A stretch of DNA of 17,108 bases. Origin: JAGPHI01 sp036641735. Its GTDB lineage: Bacteria > Bacillota > Clostridia > Oscillospirales > Ruminococcaceae. Shown here piece after piece: positions 1-8,197 of this stretch (position 1 is its first letter; every line of letters starts with the position of its first letter). The position numbers and the translations under genes were made by a program. Below the pieces are notes generated by a model that was not told the DNA's origin, made no database searches, and worked only from the letters and a program-made list of their open reading frames with translations. The DNA lies in the NCBI GenBank assembly GCA_036641735.1, contig JAVWEG010000048.1, positions 1-17,108 on the forward strand, in the 5' to 3' direction.

Positions 1-435
1 ATCAAAGCCGTTAATAGCTTTGATAATACAAAAGGAGCCAGATTTTCTACTTATGCTGCAAGATGTATTGAAAACGAAGTTTTAATGCAGCTTCGTTCAG
101 GAAAAAAAGCTCAGAATACAATATCTATTCAAGAACCAATTGACTGTGACAAAGACGGAAACAATTTTACTATAAATGATATAGCCGCAGACGGCCTTTT
201 CCTTGATGAGGAATTTGAAAGTAAAGAAGAACGAGAAAAACTATATAAAGCTGTGAATACATTATCCGGCCGTGAACGACAGATTATCATTTTACGTTAC
301 GGGCTTACCAATGAAAAGCCTTTAACGCAACAAGAAGTGGCAAATATTTTAAAAATAAGCCGTAGTTACGTAAGCCGCATAGAAAAAAAGGCGCTTGATT
401 ATTTACATATTAAAATGAACACTAATTTAAATTAA
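1..435 (+). CDS. sigK: RNA polymerase sporulation sigma factor SigK (5' truncated by window edge)
   Basis: The reading frame is open from base 1, so the window holds the last 144 residues of a sigma-70 family protein. The first ~30 residues carry the end of region 2 (FSTYAARCIENEVLM, the -10 recognition and core-binding part). Residues ~80-139 carry region 4, with the -35 binding helix-turn-helix ISRSYVSRIEKKAL. The linker EPIDCDKDGN and the YVSRIEKKAL tail are typical of SigK, the late mother-cell sigma factor, rather than SigE, SigF or SigG. In the family SigK directs coat and late sporulation genes in the mother cell. The frame runs on uninterrupted to TAA. The N-terminal pro-sequence and any intervening element lie outside the window and cannot be judged. 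SigE is the main alternative. Confidence 0.88.
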   Translation: MKAVNSFDNTKGARFSTYAARCIENEVLMQLRSGKKAQNTISIQEPIDCDKDGNNFTINDIAADGLFLDEEFESKEEREKLYKAVNTLSGRERQIIILRYGLTNEKPLTQQEVANILKISRSYVSRIEKKALDYLHIKMNTNLN

Positions 436-438
436 AAA

Positions 439-472
439 TAAAGCAGCCAGATTTTATAATTTGGCTGCTTTA
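439..472. terminator. Bidirectional intrinsic terminator between sigK and the M42 peptidase gene
   Basis: A perfect 11-bp inverted repeat (439-449 with 462-472; arm TAAAGCAGCCA) with a 12-nt loop sits four bases after the sigK stop and 19 bases after the stop of the convergent peptidase gene. On the minus strand the stem is followed by TATTTTTAATTT, a good U-tract. On the plus strand the following run is weaker (TAAATCTATT). It therefore probably serves both converging transcripts. Confidence 0.85.
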
Positions 473-491
473 AATCTATTGATAATAAAAA

Positions 492-1571
492 TTAAATTTC
501 GTCTCCAAGCAAAGTGCAAAGCACATCAGGCGTTAAAGCTTTAATAATAGCAGTAGCTAGGTCAACAGCTGCATCAAAATCGCTTTGAGCTGCATAACCA
601 TAATGTGTATGAGCGTATCTAACAGGAATACCAAGTACAAGTGTAGGCACACCGTTTGCGGCTAAATGGATATTGCCGGCATTGGTGCCACCTCCTGTAC
701 GTACTGCACATTGCAGATTAATGCCGTTTTCTTCGGCTATTTTGCGCGCAAAGGCTACAAAGGCAGGGCTTGATACCATAGTTCCGTCACGATAACGTAA
801 TTGTACTCCACGTTTAAGCCCACCTTGTATTTCACATTCTGCGGTAAACATATCATCTGCCGGCGTACCTTCAAGACATATTGCAAGCGAAGGGCATAAG
901 CGTGCAGCAGCTACTTTGGCACCGCGCAATCCTACTTCCTCTTGAGATGAAAAAGATGCAGCAACTCTAACGTTGAGCGGTCTATTGGCAAGGCGCTCAA
1001 ATATTTCGATTGCGGCGGCACAGCCAAGCCTACAATCGAAAGCTTTGCCTAGCATTACATCTGTACTGTCGTTGTATTCAAAGCTTACATCGGGGCATAC
1101 AGGAGCGCCGGGCTCAATATTTAAAAGTTCTATTGCATCATTTCTGCAACATACACCTACATCAAGAAAAATATCATCTAATGTAATGGCGGCTTTGCGC
1201 TGTGCATCTGTCATAAAATGTGGAGGTTTAGACGAAGAAACGGCTTTGATAAGCTCACCGTTTTTATTGCGCACCCAAAATATGTGAGCAGGAATATTAT
1301 GTTCTACCCATCCGCCAAGAGGAACAATACGCAGTAATCCTTTATCGGTAATGCTTTGCACCATAAAGCCCACCTCATCTGTATGAGCATCTAGCATAAC
1401 CAAAGGCATATCTGTATTTTGCTCGGGTAAAAAAGCATATGTGTTTTGCATACTGTCTGTGCGTGTATCAAATCCTGCAAGAGTAGCACATATTATATCG
1501 GATACTTCGTTTTCAAAGCCCGAAGGGCCAAACGCATCAGAGAGAAGCGCACAAGTTTTTAAATTTGCCAT
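492..1571 (-). CDS. M42 family metallo-aminopeptidase (glutamyl aminopeptidase / FrvX-type)
   Basis: This is a 359-residue cytoplasmic di-metal exopeptidase of the M42 clan, which in known members forms large tetrahedral dodecamers that trim short peptides. The family metal and catalytic signature is visible in order: DAHTDE with H63 and D65, GKAFD with D179, the SSQEEVG pair E211/E212, E234 in CLEGTP, and H321 in PVRYAH. The GGGTNAG motif near 293-299 is also typical. The length matches the family (~340-360). The start is ATG with AAGGAG about 12 bases upstream, inside the end of nadE. Only 3 bp separate it from nadE, so the two are very likely co-transcribed and translationally coupled. The exact substrate (acidic N-termini or broad specificity) cannot be read from the sequence. 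Confidence 0.9.
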   Translation of the reverse strand: MANLKTCALLSDAFGPSGFENEVSDIICATLAGFDTRTDSMQNTYAFLPEQNTDMPLVMLDAHTDEVGFMVQSITDKGLLRIVPLGGWVEHNIPAHIFWVRNKNGELIKAVSSSKPPHFMTDAQRKAAITLDDIFLDVGVCCRNDAIELLNIEPGAPVCPDVSFEYNDSTDVMLGKAFDCRLGCAAAIEIFERLANRPLNVRVAASFSSQEEVGLRGAKVAAARLCPSLAICLEGTPADDMFTAECEIQGGLKRGVQLRYRDGTMVSSPAFVAFARKIAEENGINLQCAVRTGGGTNAGNIHLAANGVPTLVLGIPVRYAHTHYGYAAQSDFDAAVDLATAIIKALTPDVLCTLLGDEI

Positions 1572-1574
1572 AAA

Positions 1575-3500
1575 TCACAATAACTCCTTTTCAATATTAT
1601 TAAGCTCATTTTGCCAAATTACAGGCATAGCATCGCTTGGCATCTCAAATCCGCCTCTTGGTGACAATGATATTATAAAACATTGCGGACCGTCTGTCAT
1701 ACAATTTCGCTTAAATTCAGAAGAAAAAAATCTGGAATAAAATACATTCAGCCAATGCAAAATAGTGCTATTATCAAAGGCACCGCTGAAAGCTTTTTGA
1801 GCTAAGAAAAATATTTTTTCGGGTGCAAAACCGTATGCAAGCATATAATATAAAAAGAAATCGTGCAGCTCGTATGGCCCGACTAAATTTTCGGTTTTTT
1901 GCATTTGGTCACTGTTTGCAGCAGGGAGAAGCTCCGGACTTACAGGAGTTGCCACTATATCTTGCAAAACAGATGAAAGTGAAGCGTCAGCATTTTCGGC
2001 AAAATGCAGTACCATTTGTCGTATTATAGTTTTTGGAACAGACGAATTTACGTTGTACATACTAATATGGTCGCCACCAAAAGTAGCCCAACCTAAGGCA
2101 AGCTCAGACATATCTCCTGTACCTACTACAAGGCTGTTTTCTTTGTTCGCTATGTCAAATAACACTATCGTGCGCATTCTGGCTTGTGCATTTTCATAAG
2201 TTATATCTTTACTGTCACTGTCGTGCATAATATCATTAAAATGGCTATTAACTGTATTTGATATTGGAATTTCTCGTAAAGTAATGCCTAAGGCTTTACA
2301 TAATAAAGCAGCATTTGTGTGTGTGCGTTCGCTTGTGCCAAAACAAGGCATTGTAATAGCAAATAGCGTATTTAAAGGCATTTTTAACAATGTAAAGGTT
2401 TTCACCATTACAAGTAAAGCTAAAGTGCTGTCAAGCCCACCCGATACACCAATCACTGCGCCTTTTGCCCCAATATGCGCCATTCTTTTGGCTAGTCCGT
2501 GTGCTTGTATCATAAAAGCTTCTTCTAAAAAATCGTTTTTGCTTTTTTCATCGTAATTTAAAGGCATAAAAGGTTCTTTTGAAATTACGGTTTCTAATAT
2601 TGCGGATTTATCTGAAAGCTTGAATGTTATATTTTTAAAATTAATATTTGAGTATATTTTTCGAGACATTGCTTTAAGCTTTATTTTACAAATTTTTTCT
2701 ATATCTATATCTGCACACGAAGTTTTGTGCATAAAAGGTGGTGTCTCGGCTAAAAGTATTCCGTTTTCAGCAATTAATTGATAACCTGAATAAACTGCAT
2801 CAGTAGTGGACTCTCCTTCGCCGGCATTAGCAAATATATACGCAATTGAAAGACTTTTTGATGTGGCAAGTACATTACCTTTACATATAGAAAAATCACC
2901 GCCAAACGAAATATTTGCAGATAAATTTACGATGAGATTTGCTCCGCAATCAGACATTAGAATTTCACGATGCAAAGTAGACATATCATTTGAAAAAGAT
3001 ACTCCAATACACAAGTTGCTGTTTTCACTTGCATTGAAAAGCAGATTTGCACCAAATGGAACGGGATTATTGTCAAAAATAAAAATATCATTATCTAAGG
3101 GTGCTGCGGAAAAAATGCGACTTTCATCAGTAAAAGCGTTATTTTGTACAACATTCTTAGGAACAATGCCTATAATTTGCCCTGCAATGATAGCGACTGC
3201 ACAATCGTATAATTTATTTTGGTGCATAAGCGGCAATCCCACAAAGCACAATACCTCAGTATTTTTTGTGGATAAAACAATATCTTTAAGTGCTTTTAGT
3301 GCGGCATTGAGAAGCGCATCTTGCCAAAATAAATCTTTGCAAGTGTATCCCGTGATACAAAGTTCAGGAAAAACTAAAACTTCTACGCCGTGATTTTTGG
3401 CGGCATAAATTTCTGCAATTATCTGTTTGGCATTATACGCACAATCAGCTACTCTCAAGGATACAGAAGGCGTGGCTGCCTTTATAAAACCATATTTCAT
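1575..3500 (-). CDS. nadE: NAD+ synthetase, two-domain form, with degenerate glutaminase domain
   Basis: This is a 641-residue protein with an N-terminal nitrilase-like (CN hydrolase) glutaminase domain (~1-265) and a C-terminal NAD synthetase domain (~320-641). NAD synthetase adenylates and amidates nicotinic acid adenine dinucleotide to make NAD+, the last step of NAD synthesis. The synthetase half looks intact: ATP P-loop GVSGGLDS (~351-358), MPCFGTSERTHTNA, GTGDMSELALGWATFGGDH and SPELLPA. In the glutaminase half, Glu46 (FPEL) and Lys115 (VPK) are present, but the catalytic Cys position is Ser170 (GVSFSND in place of the usual GVEICED). This start was chosen because GAGGTG at 3512-3507 lies 6 bases before ATG at 3500; a GTG at 3509 in the same frame overlaps that ribosome site. 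The protein is probably an ammonia-dependent synthetase. Confidence in the family is high; the loss of glutaminase activity is inferred. Confidence 0.93.
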   Translation of the reverse strand: MKYGFIKAATPSVSLRVADCAYNAKQIIAEIYAAKNHGVEVLVFPELCITGYTCKDLFWQDALLNAALKALKDIVLSTKNTEVLCFVGLPLMHQNKLYDCAVAIIAGQIIGIVPKNVVQNNAFTDESRIFSAAPLDNDIFIFDNNPVPFGANLLFNASENSNLCIGVSFSNDMSTLHREILMSDCGANLIVNLSANISFGGDFSICKGNVLATSKSLSIAYIFANAGEGESTTDAVYSGYQLIAENGILLAETPPFMHKTSCADIDIEKICKIKLKAMSRKIYSNINFKNITFKLSDKSAILETVISKEPFMPLNYDEKSKNDFLEEAFMIQAHGLAKRMAHIGAKGAVIGVSGGLDSTLALLVMVKTFTLLKMPLNTLFAITMPCFGTSERTHTNAALLCKALGITLREIPISNTVNSHFNDIMHDSDSKDITYENAQARMRTIVLFDIANKENSLVVGTGDMSELALGWATFGGDHISMYNVNSSVPKTIIRQMVLHFAENADASLSSVLQDIVATPVSPELLPAANSDQMQKTENLVGPYELHDFFLYYMLAYGFAPEKIFFLAQKAFSGAFDNSTILHWLNVFYSRFFSSEFKRNCMTDGPQCFIISLSPRGGFEMPSDAMPVIWQNELNNIEKELL

Positions 3501-3506
3501 ATATAA

Positions 3507-3512
3507 CACCTC
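3507..3512 (-). promoter_or_regulatory. Ribosome binding site that fixes the nadE start
   Basis: The minus strand reads GAGGTG, 6 bases before the ATG at 3500. An in-frame GTG at 3509 lies within this motif and so is unlikely to be the start. Confidence 0.75.
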
Positions 3513-3530
3513 AAATTATTTAATATGTCT

Positions 3531-3536
3531 ATTATA
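3531..3536 (-). promoter_or_regulatory. Possible -10 element for the nadE-M42 operon
   Basis: The minus strand has a perfect TATAAT, giving an expected transcript start about 24 bases before the nadE ATG. No good -35 hexamer is seen at 16-18 bp (the best, TAGATT, is weak), so this is only a candidate. Confidence 0.4.
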
Positions 3537-3657
3537 CGCTTTTATGTCTTGAAAATCTATAGAAGGATTGTTTAGCTATGCATCGAAACATTTTATTTGC
3601 CTTACGTGCATAGATAAATTATAACTTAATAATTATATGTTGGTTATTTGATTAACA

Positions 3658-6600
3658 TTAGTCTGTAATCACTATACTTTTTGCTAAATTTTCAAGCTCT
3701 TGAGTACTAAGGCTATCATTTGTTAAATTCAAATTGATAAAAAACGGAATTTTTTCATAATCGTATGCTAAAATGCTATCCGATGTCAACCACGGTGCTT
3801 CGGGCGCTCTGCCTTCATAATCGGTTAAATCTTGCCAAAAATATTTGGCTGTTGCTTTAGCAGAGGTAGCTGACGATTTTATTACTTTGTAATTTTTAAA
3901 CTCTGCGTGGTTTGACATTGCAATAGGCGAAAATATTGCCATAGGTATTTCGTTTTTTGAGGTGTCTATTTGTTTTAAATCGTTTTTATCATCAGTGCCA
4001 AAGCTTGATAATGTGAGCGTTCCAATTGGAACGCTGTTTTTATTTATCACAATTGTTGGCATTTCATATTCGGGATAATCTGCGCTAATTGACAGGGCAA
4101 CATCATTTGGAGGAGTGAGGGTAATTGAAAAGCTATCCCCATTTTGCTGTGTATATTTTATAGCTGTAGCTGCGCCCACCTCGGTGATTTCTACACTTCT
4201 ATTGTCAATAGCTTCAGATTTGTCAAATTGAAACGGCTCGACAAGCTCAATATAATTTGCGACATATTCTTTATATGAATTTTCACCGTCCTCCGTCATA
4301 AATGCAACACGTAAAAATAGTCGCGTAAGCTTTCCTCTTTCCGTTTCAAGCTTTTTGCTATAGCTGTCGCCACCCTGCCAGCCGTCTTTCCAATCAAGGA
4401 TTTTCTGCACACTGCTTGTGCCTAGCTCGGAAGAAAAGGTTGCACTGGTGGAAACAAATAGCTTTGTTTTACCGTCTTCAGATGTGGGAATTACCGCAGG
4501 TAGCTTAAACGAAACCGTGTTATTGGCGCTTAATGTAAAGGAGCTAAGAGTTTGATTGACAAACTCAGCCGCTGTTTCTTTGGTGAGGGGCAATGGGGGA
4601 GGGTTACCGACTGTAATTCCAAAATATGCAGTTTCGCTATCGCCATTTTCCCATATAATGTCTGCAAAAAAGCTGTAAATTCCTGTTTTAGTTGGCAGCT
4701 TTATTTTGTATTCCTTATCAATCGGATATTCTTTTTGCCAGATATCGTCAACGCTTGCAATATATCTAAGATAGATTGATTTTAGCTTTTTATCCCCGAT
4801 AAAATCAAATTTTATATACTTATCATCAGACATAACCATTTCCGCTTTAAACTTATTGTTGCTTTTATCAAGCTCTGCGAGCATTTGAAGGGTATCAAGC
4901 TCGTTGTTTTTGTTAACCTTAAAAGGGACACCAATGGGGCCGTTATCAACGGTCATAATGTTATAGTTGGGGTTTTGCACAGAGGATAACTCTAATATTT
5001 TTGCATAGAGCTTTTTGCCAATATTAATAATCGCTTCATCACTTATTTCAAATCTTACATTTTCAGAGTTATATGGTGTAGCTTTGTTTAATAAATTATC
5101 GGTCTTAATATCCATATCAAATTCAAGCTTTGCACCTGCCAAAGAGCCAACGGGGTTTTCGTCTGTTGATTTTGGTTGACCAAAAGCTGTGATTATTCCA
5201 ACGTGTAGCTGATTTGTTGCTTTTTCAAAATAGGCAAACCCTTCATTTTCACTTCCAAGCTCTGAAAATTCAATAGTATTGTTGATTGATAGTTGAATAT
5301 CGCCGTTTTTAAGGTTAGCGATAGAATAGCTGTTGGGATTATACATTAGATTATCATCACCGCTTTTTACGTCCGCAACCGTTTCTTTCTCAAATCGCAT
5401 ACCAATGCCGATTTTATCGGTTTCTAAAATTAACCATTTATCGTCTACGATGTACCTGCTTCCAACAAAGCCAAAATTGCTTTGCGCGTTTTCGACGGGC
5501 TTTTCCGTTTGCGATACTGCTGAAAGAATTGCCCCTTCCCAAACAATGTTATTGCACGGCTCTTCTTTGCCTGTGTCAAAATACAACGCTCCATCCACCA
5601 TAATCATAGGACGCATATCGGTTAACGATGCTTTTTCCTGTAGCTGAACTGTTGTAGCCTTTGCCCTTGTTGGATAAGTTTCTTGTATTTCATCTATAAA
5701 AAGCACAACAGTGTCTCCAACGGCAAAAGCATCTAAAAATAGGTTCTTAGGCTCGACGTTTGTTGCTACAGAAATCAGCGAAGCTTCTTTTAAATCGACG
5801 ATACAATTATCACCAATAGCACTATTTAAGTCGGTTCCTTTTACTGTCATTGAGAGGTTGGCTTTATCAATTTCAAGAATTATTGCGTTTACCCCTGCAA
5901 ATCCCGTTGGTTTTTCTTTTGGGTTTGCCAACAGCCCTATCCCCACAGCCGCAACAGCAATGACAGAAACCACAATTACCCAAAATGCAGGCTTTTTGTA
6001 GTTTAACACATTTTTTACTCTTCTTTTTGTATCTCCCTCGCCAAAGGCAAGAGGTGTGGCGTGTAGCATTTTTTTGCCCGTAGCAAAACGTAAAAGCGAC
6101 TGCGAATATTCGGCACGAATGTCTGTATTCATATTTTTCATAACCGCTTCGTCACACGAAATCTCCATATCTTTTCCCGATACAATAAACGCAATCCATA
6201 CAAGCGGATTAAACCAATGGATAGATAAAGCAAAAAAGCCGAGTATTCTTGTAATATGGTCAAATCTTTTTATATGGCATTTTTCGTGAGCTATGATAAA
6301 ATCTTTTTCGCTATTTGAAAGGGAGGAGGGAAGATAAATTTTAGGCTTTATAATTCCCATAACAAATGGCGAAGTAATATGGTCGGCAAGGTAGATATTG
6401 TCTTTAAGCTGTACTGAACCGATTAGACTTCGCTTTAATTTTACAAAAGAAATAACGCTGTAAAGCAACATTGCAAGTATGCCAGTTAACCAGATTAGCG
6501 TAAAAATCATTTCAAAATGAGGCTTTACAGGTGGTGCAATTGCCACGGTATTGTTTGGATATTGTATAATTGTTTCTGGTGGGGGAGTTGTTGTAAATTC

Positions 6601-6831
6601 AGGCGGAAATGGGCGAATATCTTTGATATCACGACCTGTTATACTAAAGATACTAAATATGCTCTCGAATGAAAATGGACAAAGTAAGCGGAACAGTACC
6701 ACTGACCATAGGGAATACGAAAAAACTCTCGGAGCTTTTTTTAAGAAAAGCCTTGCCAAAAGCACAAAGAGAATAACATAGCTTGCAGTAAAGCTCATAT
6801 TCAAGGCTTGCAAAAACGCAGTGTCTAGCAT
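3658..6831 (-). CDS. BlaR1/MecR1-like M56 membrane metalloprotease with very large ectodomain
   Basis: This is a 1057-residue sensor-protease of the BlaR1/MecR1 (peptidase M56) family. In studied members, ligand binding outside the cell activates a cytoplasmic zinc protease that leads to cleavage of a BlaI-type repressor. Visible parts: membrane segments near 12-30, 38-52, 108-130 and 282-302; the zinc motif HEKCH (H182, E183, H186) with the downstream DMEISCDEA (E223); and the family motif WFNPLVW at 206-212. After the fourth membrane segment comes a ~755-residue extracytoplasmic part: a small beta-rich unit (~311-398, with ETYPTRA, resembling DUF3221), a second unit with LYFDTGKE and QSNFG (~408-480), a beta-sandwich-like part (~660-741) and an unrecognised C-terminus. 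No clear penicillin-binding motif set is seen, so the ligand is unknown. The start ATG follows the repressor stop by 2 bp, with AAGGGGG upstream. Confidence 0.85.
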   Translation of the reverse strand: MLDTAFLQALNMSFTASYVILFVLLARLFLKKAPRVFSYSLWSVVLFRLLCPFSFESIFSIFSITGRDIKDIRPFPPEFTTTPPPETIIQYPNNTVAIAPPVKPHFEMIFTLIWLTGILAMLLYSVISFVKLKRSLIGSVQLKDNIYLADHITSPFVMGIIKPKIYLPSSLSNSEKDFIIAHEKCHIKRFDHITRILGFFALSIHWFNPLVWIAFIVSGKDMEISCDEAVMKNMNTDIRAEYSQSLLRFATGKKMLHATPLAFGEGDTKRRVKNVLNYKKPAFWVIVVSVIAVAAVGIGLLANPKEKPTGFAGVNAIILEIDKANLSMTVKGTDLNSAIGDNCIVDLKEASLISVATNVEPKNLFLDAFAVGDTVVLFIDEIQETYPTRAKATTVQLQEKASLTDMRPMIMVDGALYFDTGKEEPCNNIVWEGAILSAVSQTEKPVENAQSNFGFVGSRYIVDDKWLILETDKIGIGMRFEKETVADVKSGDDNLMYNPNSYSIANLKNGDIQLSINNTIEFSELGSENEGFAYFEKATNQLHVGIITAFGQPKSTDENPVGSLAGAKLEFDMDIKTDNLLNKATPYNSENVRFEISDEAIINIGKKLYAKILELSSVQNPNYNIMTVDNGPIGVPFKVNKNNELDTLQMLAELDKSNNKFKAEMVMSDDKYIKFDFIGDKKLKSIYLRYIASVDDIWQKEYPIDKEYKIKLPTKTGIYSFFADIIWENGDSETAYFGITVGNPPPLPLTKETAAEFVNQTLSSFTLSANNTVSFKLPAVIPTSEDGKTKLFVSTSATFSSELGTSSVQKILDWKDGWQGGDSYSKKLETERGKLTRLFLRVAFMTEDGENSYKEYVANYIELVEPFQFDKSEAIDNRSVEITEVGAATAIKYTQQNGDSFSITLTPPNDVALSISADYPEYEMPTIVINKNSVPIGTLTLSSFGTDDKNDLKQIDTSKNEIPMAIFSPIAMSNHAEFKNYKVIKSSATSAKATAKYFWQDLTDYEGRAPEAPWLTSDSILAYDYEKIPFFINLNLTNDSLSTQELENLAKSIVITD

Positions 6832-6833
6832 TA

Positions 6834-7196
6834 CTATTCCCCCTTATGCTTATTAATAAGGCTTTGAATTTCTTCAATCTCGTTGTCAGATAGAGTCTTT
6901 CGCATTGCAAATGAAGCAATAAATTGTGGCAGTGAGCCGTCAAAAGTTTCATCTACAAACCTCTCGCTTTGCATAGAAATATATTCTGCTTTTGACACAA
7001 GAGATGTTACAAAGCCTTCCTCATTTTGGAAAATTCCTTTTTCACATAGCTTGCGTAAAATGGTGTATGTGGTAGACTTTTTCCAAGAAATGCTTGCCTC
7101 GGCAAGCTTTACAAGCTCACCTGAAGAAATTGGCTCATTTGTCCAAATTAAATTTGCAAATTGCATTTCAATATTACCTAATTTATATTCAATCAT
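6834..7196 (-). CDS. BlaI/MecI-family transcriptional repressor
   Basis: This is a 120-residue winged-helix repressor. Residues ~1-70 form the DNA-binding domain: LGNIEMQFANLIWTNEPIS, then the recognition-helix region WKKSTTYTILRKLCEKG, then the wing. Residues ~80-120 form the dimerisation helices (LSDNEIEEIQSLINKHK). The length equals the family norm (~120-130). In the BlaI family such dimers repress their own operon and target genes until a BlaR1-type protease inactivates them. The partner protease follows 2 bp downstream, so the pair is almost certainly one operon. The start ATG has GAGGG 7 bases upstream. Paired palindromes sit over the promoter (see 7216-7257), which fits autorepression. 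No beta-lactamase gene is present in the window. Confidence 0.88.
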   Translation of the reverse strand: MIEYKLGNIEMQFANLIWTNEPISSGELVKLAEASISWKKSTTYTILRKLCEKGIFQNEEGFVTSLVSKAEYISMQSERFVDETFDGSLPQFIASFAMRKTLSDNEIEEIQSLINKHKGE

Positions 7197-7215
7197 ATAG
7201 AAACCCTCACTCTCG

Positions 7216-7257
7216 GTTTATTAACAATAAACTAATTATAGTCTATTATTAATAAAC
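7216..7257. promoter_or_regulatory. Twin palindromic operator for the BlaI-type repressor
   Basis: Two 17-bp dyads are centred 25 bp apart. Site 1 (7216-7232) is a perfect GTTTATT-AAC-AATAAAC. Site 2 (7241-7257) is GTCTATT-ATT-AATAAAC, with one arm mismatch. The outer arms also pair perfectly (7215-7224 with 7249-7258). Both lie between the repressor start and a TTGACA -35, so occupancy would block transcription. The half-site differs from the TACA/TGTA core known for Bacillus and Staphylococcus BlaI; that this repressor binds here is inferred. Confidence 0.75.
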
Positions 7258-7268
7258 CAAATTGTCAA
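7235..7268 (-). promoter_or_regulatory. Promoter of the blaI-blaR1-like operon
   Basis: On the minus strand there is a perfect TTGACA (7268-7263). The only perfect TATAAT (7240-7235) lies 22 bp away, which is too far. TAGACT at 17 bp spacing (7245-7240) is the better -10 geometrically. Either way the -10 region is sandwiched between the two dyads. Confidence 0.6.
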
Positions 7269-7530
7269 GATAAAACAAATAATAATTTTACAACATTATA
7301 ATTTTTGCTATGCAGTAAAGTATGTGTACTATTGTATTTAGCTAAAAGCTATTTGTCTGCATTAATTTGCGGTAAACTTTCCTCTATTTCACACTTAAAA
7401 GGTGGAAAATCTTAGATGAAAATGGTATGATAATCTATCAATATTTATTTACAGTGCAAAGTACCACGCAAAAAATAGTAATTGGTATTTACACGGATGA
7501 GTGATATTTTTATTTTAAGAGGTGAAATAA

Positions 7531-8028
7531 TTGAAAACATTAATAATGATTAGTGGTACAATGGGTGTTGGAAAAACAACTACTTGTAGGGAGCTGCAAA
7601 AAATATTACCGCGCAATGTTTTTCTTGATGGAGATTGGTGCTGGGATATGCAGCCTTTCGTTGTTAACGAAGAAACTAAAACTATGGTTATAAAAAACAT
7701 TTGTTTCGAGTTAAATCAGTTTTTAAAATGTTCTCAATATGAATATATTATTTTTTGTTGGGTGATGCACGAACAAAGTATCATTAATTCCATTTTATCC
7801 TCACTCGATACTAACGATTGTTTGATAAAAACATTTTCTTTAATTGCAGATGAACAATCCTTAGTAAAAAGAATAAAGTTAGACATTGACAGTGGGATAA
7901 GGCTGGCAGATGTTATTGATAGAAGCGTTGCTCGAATAAATAATTATAATATATTAGATACAGAAAAAATTGATGTAAGCATTATTACACCACTACAAGC
8001 TGCCGAATTAATCAAAACAAAATTATGA
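7531..8028 (+). CDS. Small P-loop kinase / AAA-type ATPase of unknown substrate
   Basis: This is a 165-residue cytoplasmic protein with an N-terminal Walker A loop GTMGVGKT (9-16) after a hydrophobic beta strand (LIMIS), followed by DGDWCW (~33-38). That arrangement is seen in small nucleotide- or metabolite-kinase folds (AAA_33, shikimate or APS kinase-like). A lid-like arginine segment (LVKRIKLDIDSGIR) lies near 110-125. Length fits a single kinase domain. The start is TTG, preceded by GAGGTG with 6 bases spacing; the next in-frame ATG (7546) would remove the first beta strand, so TTG is preferred. It stands alone, with a hairpin downstream. The substrate cannot be inferred; a phosphotransferase acting on a drug or nucleoside is possible but unsupported. 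Confidence 0.75.
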   Translation: MKTLIMISGTMGVGKTTTCRELQKILPRNVFLDGDWCWDMQPFVVNEETKTMVIKNICFELNQFLKCSQYEYIIFCWVMHEQSIINSILSSLDTNDCLIKTFSLIADEQSLVKRIKLDIDSGIRLADVIDRSVARINNYNILDTEKIDVSIITPLQAAELIKTKL

Positions 8029-8087
8029 GCTACACTCGGTTAACACCTAATTTTACTCAATTAATAAAATTTAATTAATACGCAAAT

Positions 8088-8122
8088 AAGGAGCTGTGCT
8101 TTTTTTAGAGGTACAGCTCCTT
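8088..8122 (+). terminator. Hairpin after the P-loop kinase gene, possible terminator
   Basis: A perfect 10-bp stem AAGGAGCTGT / ACAGCTCCTT (8088-8097 with 8113-8122) has a 15-nt loop. The trailing sequence TACTCGTT is not a U-tract on either strand, so termination would be weak. It lies 60 bases after the kinase stop and well before the TetR promoter. Confidence 0.5.
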
Positions 8123-8197
8123 TACTCGTTATATATTCAAATTAATTTTGGAAATAAAAACAAAAATTTCTGTAAAATGATGTTCATATAAATAATA

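Larger units (their letters stand above)
7197..7530. other. Divergent intergenic region
   Basis: These 334 bases between the divergent repressor and kinase genes hold the operator and promoter of the repressor on the left side. On the right side I see only AT-rich sequence with no convincing sigma-A promoter for the kinase gene (TTTACA at 7448 lacks a good -10), no open frame longer than a few codons with a ribosome site, and no clear hairpin. Confidence 0.5.

Noticed and set aside
2806..3393. A 195-codon plus-strand frame opposite nadE
   Set aside because: It overlaps conserved nadE coding sequence, and its translation shows no domain.
3658..5900. Penicillin-binding sensor domain in the BlaR1-like protein
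   Set aside because: A KTG (714-716) and a few scattered SxxK-like strings occur, but not in the order and spacing of a beta-lactam sensor; the KTG lies in a beta-strand region of the sandwich-like unit.
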